From Candidatus Saccharimonadota bacterium (GTDB taxonomy: Bacteria; Patescibacteriota; Saccharimonadia; Saccharimonadales; SLHW01): 5,307 nt of DNA. Below, piece by piece: positions 5,233 to 5,307 of the stretch (positions are counted from its first letter, which is position 1; the number at the start of each line of letters is the position of its first letter). The notes below the pieces were generated by a model that was given only the letters and a program-made list of their open reading frames with translations, was not told the DNA's origin and searched no databases. The stretch is taken from the NCBI GenBank assembly GCA_007135955.1, contig SLHW01000002.1:1-5307 (forward strand), written 5' to 3'. Both the position numbers and the translations under genes were made by a program.

Positions 5233-5306
5233 TGGGGATTAGCCAAGCGGTAAGGCAACGGGTTCTGGTCCCGTGATCGGGGGTTCGAATCCCTCATCCC
5301 CAGCCA
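5233..5306 (+). tRNA. tRNA-Gln, anticodon CUG, CCA encoded
   Basis: The cloverleaf is complete. The acceptor TGGGGAT (5233-5239) pairs with ATCCCCA (5296-5302). The D stem is GCC/GGC (5242-5244, 5254-5256) with a 9-nt loop. The anticodon stem is ACGGG/CCCGT around TTCTGGT, with anticodon CTG at 5265-5267 reading CAG. The T arm is GGGGG/CCCTC with loop TTCGAAT. The discriminator G5303 is followed by CCA (5304-5306). A weak U1-A72 first pair and the TGGGG start are typical of bacterial tRNA-Gln. The body is compact at 71 nt without CCA. Confidence 0.97.
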
Positions 5307-5307
5307 A

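Overview
The window looks like an ordinary chromosomal segment from a small-genome bacterium of the Candidate Phyla Radiation (Patescibacteria), most likely a Candidatus Saccharibacteria (TM7) relative. This is an inference from tight gene packing with overlapping ends, a divergent membrane-anchored MurF-like ligase next to a D-Ala-D-Ala ligase, moderate GC and several proteins without recognisable relatives. No taxonomic marker such as rRNA is present. All stops seen are TAA or TAG and no in-frame TGA occurs, so the window does not test for a recoded UGA.

Left part (1-3226, + strand): a cell-wall precursor operon. It opens with the 3' part of an alpha/beta hydrolase gene. This overlaps by 17 nt a MurF-like Mur ligase (602-2011) that carries two predicted membrane helices where a normal MurF has its UDP-substrate domain. 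After a 36-nt gap comes a D-alanine--D-alanine ligase (2048-3226). Ddl would make D-Ala-D-Ala and the MurF-like enzyme would attach it to the UDP-MurNAc-tripeptide, so the two encode consecutive steps. Just before ddl there is a well-placed Shine-Dalgarno that best serves a four-codon reading frame rather than ddl itself.

Middle and right part (3223-4725, - strand): a SAM-responsive unit converging on the wall operon, with stop codons overlapping at TTAA. In transcription order it holds a promoter (about 4697-4725), an S-box/SAM-I type riboswitch (4545-4677), an antiterminator/terminator expression platform (4496-4557), a 58-codon unknown small gene (4319-4495) and metK, S-adenosylmethionine synthetase (3223-4329). 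The small gene overlaps metK by 11 nt. When SAM is abundant, the aptamer would free the terminator and switch off both genes. The terminator's 3' arm also contains the small gene's Shine-Dalgarno. This regulatory unit is the most interesting part of the window.

Far right (4738-5306): an unrecognised acidic 125-codon gene on the - strand, then a 117-nt divergent intergenic region with promoters, then a complete tRNA-Gln(CUG) with encoded CCA at the right edge. No mobile element, CRISPR array or phage gene was seen.
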